Origin: SZUA-146 sp963922815
Lineage (GTDB): Bacteria > Pseudomonadota > Gammaproteobacteria > Steroidobacterales > SZUA-146
DNA: 15,842 bases
Assembly: GCA_963922815.1 (NCBI GenBank)
Contig: CAWUKD010000082.1
Location: forward strand, 1-15,842
Reading direction: 5' to 3'
A program made the translations under genes and the position numbers. Positions 14,450 through 15,842 of the stretch are shown piece after piece. Below the pieces are notes generated by a model. It saw nothing but the letters and a program-made list of their open reading frames with translations, had not been told where the DNA came from and did not search any database. How positions within the stretch are numbered: the first letter of the stretch is position 1; every line of letters begins with the position of its first letter.

Positions 14450-15694
14450 TTACTTCAGGCGGGAAAAAACGAGCGTACCGTTGGTTCCGCCAAAGCCGAA
14501 CGAGTTGCAGAGCGCGACGTCAAGCTTAAGTTCGCGCGCCACGTTTGGCACGTAGTCCAGGTCACAGCCTTCGCCCGGGTTGTCCAGATTGATCGTTGGT
14601 GGCGCCACCTGATCGCGGAGCGCCAGAATCGAATAGATTGCTTCGACCCCTCCTGCGGCCCCCAACAGATGTCCGGTAACCGATTTGGTTGAACTGACGA
14701 CCATTTCGTCGGCGTGCGCGCCGAACGACCGGCGAATCGCCAGGGTTTCGGCCCGATCACCCAGCGGCGTCGACGTACCGTGAGCGTTGATGTAATCGAC
14801 GACATCAGGTGATACCGCCGCGTCCCTCAGCGCATTGTCCATGCACAGCGCCGCACCTGAACCGTCTTCCACGGGGGCAGTAATATGAAAAGCATCTCCA
14901 CTGGCACCAAATCCAATCAGCTCGGCGTAAATATTCGCGCCCCGGGCCCGCGCATGTTCGTACTCTTCTACGACCAGCACACCGGCACCGTCACCCAGGA
15001 CGAAACCATCGCGTTCTTCGTCCCATGGACGACTGGCTTTTTGCGGCTCGTCGTTGCGTGTCGACATCGCTTTGGCAGCGCAAAACCCGCCAAGGCCCAG
15101 AGGACTCGTCGCCATCTCGGCGCCACCGGCAATCATCGCATCCGCATCGCCGTAGGCCACGGTTCGAGCGGCGTAACCAATGTTATGCGTGGCCGTCGTG
15201 CAGGCGGTTACGATGGCAAAGTTCGGGCCTCTGAGGCCCAGGTCGATGCTGACCTGCCCCGACACCATGTTGATGATGCTGCCAGGAATAAAAAACGGTG
15301 AAATACGCTTGGGCGAACCCGCGCCCAGGTATTTTTCATAGTTGGCTTCAATCGTCGTAATGCCGCCAATGCCAGCCCCTACCGCAACGCCAATACGCGT
15401 GGGGTCAACTGAATCAATCGACAGCCCTGAATCTTCCCAGGCCTGCTTGGACGCGGCCACACCGTAGTGGATAAACGGGTCCGTTTTACGAACCTGTTTG
15501 CGGTCGATGAAATCGGCGGGATCAAAGTCCTTCACCTCACCACCAATACGCGTGGGAAAGGCACTGACATCAAAGCGCTCAATCGGGCCGATTCCGCTAC
15601 GACCCTCGACTACATTTTTCCAGGCTTCGGCAATCGTATTCCCAACGGGCGATACGGTCCCCATACCTGTAATCACTACACGACGTTTAGACAC
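14450..15694 (-). CDS. fabF: 3-oxoacyl-[ACP] synthase II (KAS II)
   Basis: A 414-residue condensing enzyme that extends acyl-ACP with malonyl-ACP in fatty-acid synthesis and helps make long unsaturated chains. The Cys-His-His triad is intact: Cys165 in TACTTATHN, His305 in NAHGTSTP and His342 in KSVTGHLLGA, against E. coli 163, 303 and 340. The glycine-rich tail FGFGGTN is at 399-405. The start is GTG 15694, giving the standard N-terminus MSKRRVVITG, with AGGA 7 bases upstream; the GTG at 15700 would lie only one base from that site. It is preceded by a hairpin and the probable end of acpP, and followed by pabB. FabF rather than FabB is indicated by the N-terminus, the active-site context and the acpP linkage. 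Confidence 0.96.
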   Translation of the reverse strand: MSKRRVVITGMGTVSPVGNTIAEAWKNVVEGRSGIGPIERFDVSAFPTRIGGEVKDFDPADFIDRKQVRKTDPFIHYGVAASKQAWEDSGLSIDSVDPTRIGVAVGAGIGGITTIEANYEKYLGAGSPKRISPFFIPGSIINMVSGQVSIDLGLRGPNFAIVTACTTATHNIGYAARTVAYGDADAMIAGGAEMATSPLGLGGFCAAKAMSTRNDEPQKASRPWDEERDGFVLGDGAGVLVVEEYEHARARGANIYAELIGFGASGDAFHITAPVEDGSGAALCMDNALRDAAVSPDVVDYINAHGTSTPLGDRAETLAIRRSFGAHADEMVVSSTKSVTGHLLGAAGGVEAIYSILALRDQVAPPTINLDNPGEGCDLDYVPNVARELKLDVALCNSFGFGGTNGTLVFSRLK

Positions 15695-15750
15695 AAGCAC
15701 TTCCTGCTGTTAAAGGCAGTCGGACCGTAAGCCGGTACCAACCGCGCCAT

Positions 15751-15797
15751 AAAAAATGGCGACGAGTTCGACGTTGATCGCCGGGCTCGCCGCCATT
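15751..15797 (-). terminator. Strong hairpin with U-tract between acpP and fabF
   Basis: Read on the minus strand, AATGGCGGCGAG (15797-15786) pairs with CTCGTCGCCATT (15766-15755) over 12 base pairs with a single G-U wobble, and TTTT follows at once. The loop is 19 bases. This has the full form of a rho-independent terminator, placed 30 bases after the probable acpP stop and about 57 bases before fabF. A shorter alternative hairpin, CGCCAT and ATGGCG (15745-15761), shares the distal arm. Read-through would let fabF follow at a lower level than acpP, but I see no separate fabF promoter in the remaining gap. Confidence 0.65.
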
Positions 15798-15826
15798 CTG
15801 ATCGAGATTAATGGGCTGGAGCTACA

Positions 15827-15842
15827 TCAATCCTGGTGGTTG
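15827..15842 (-). CDS. acpP: Probable acyl carrier protein, last four codons
   Basis: Only the last codons are inside the window: on the minus strand, reading in from the right edge, the frame gives Asn-His-Gln-Asp and a TGA stop at 15829-15827. Many acyl carrier proteins end in a similar NHQ-type tail, and acpP is the gene normally found directly before fabF. The strong terminator that follows supports the end of a highly expressed gene here. The call rests on four residues and gene order, so it is tentative. Confidence 0.5.

Noticed and set aside
1..15842. CRISPR arrays, tRNA or rRNA genes, insertion sequences, attachment sites, defence systems
   Set aside because: I looked for them by eye on both strands. 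No regular spaced repeats, cloverleaf-like sequences, transposase or integrase motifs, or defence genes were seen.

Overview
The window looks like ordinary chromosome from a gammaproteobacterium of moderate GC content. The main evidence is a minus-strand block in the order (acpP)-fabF-pabB-pabC-mltG-tmk-holB-pilZ, a familiar gammaproteobacterial arrangement, with a PilZ very like that of Pseudomonas. A FadI/FadJ-type beta-oxidation pair and a YciA-type thioesterase fit this. I cannot assign a genus. There is no sign of phage, transposon, integron, CRISPR or plasmid genes.

Layout. Positions 3-1064 (+) hold the C-terminal part of an MsbA-like ABC exporter cut by the window edge. It runs convergently into a zeta-class glutathione transferase/maleylacetoacetate isomerase (1076-1726, -). 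An endonuclease/exonuclease/phosphatase-family hydrolase (1904-2635, +) diverges from that gene. After a 247-base regulatory gap comes a three-gene lipid operon: FadI-like thiolase (2883-4190), FadJ-like hydratase/dehydrogenase (4200-6248) and YciA-like acyl-CoA thioesterase (6245-6652). Next are a two-cNMP-domain plus rhodanese protein (6772-7827) with a likely terminator behind it, and an AlkD-like DNA glycosylase (7989-8693), all on the + strand.

From 8880 to the right edge everything is on the - strand and reads right to left: the last codons of a probable acpP, a hairpin terminator/attenuator, fabF, pabB, pabC, mltG, tmk, holB and pilZ. The last genes are coupled by 4-base ATGA overlaps (tmk/holB, holB/pilZ), and mltG overlaps pabC by 8 bases. 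The block joins fatty-acid elongation, p-aminobenzoate (folate) synthesis, septal peptidoglycan cleavage, dTMP phosphorylation, the replicative clamp loader and type IV pilus assembly.

I did not find a clearly new multi-gene system. The points most worth a second look are the uncharacterised cNMP-cNMP-rhodanese protein, a PabB with the TrpE-like PIAGT motif in place of the catalytic-lysine PIKGT motif, the thioesterase coupled to the beta-oxidation complex, a perfect 15-base palindrome beside the predicted fad promoter, the hairpin between acpP and fabF, and the clustering of non-ATG starts in the fabF operon. No gene-free stretch exceeds 300 bases; the longest (2636-2882) is described under its regulatory features.
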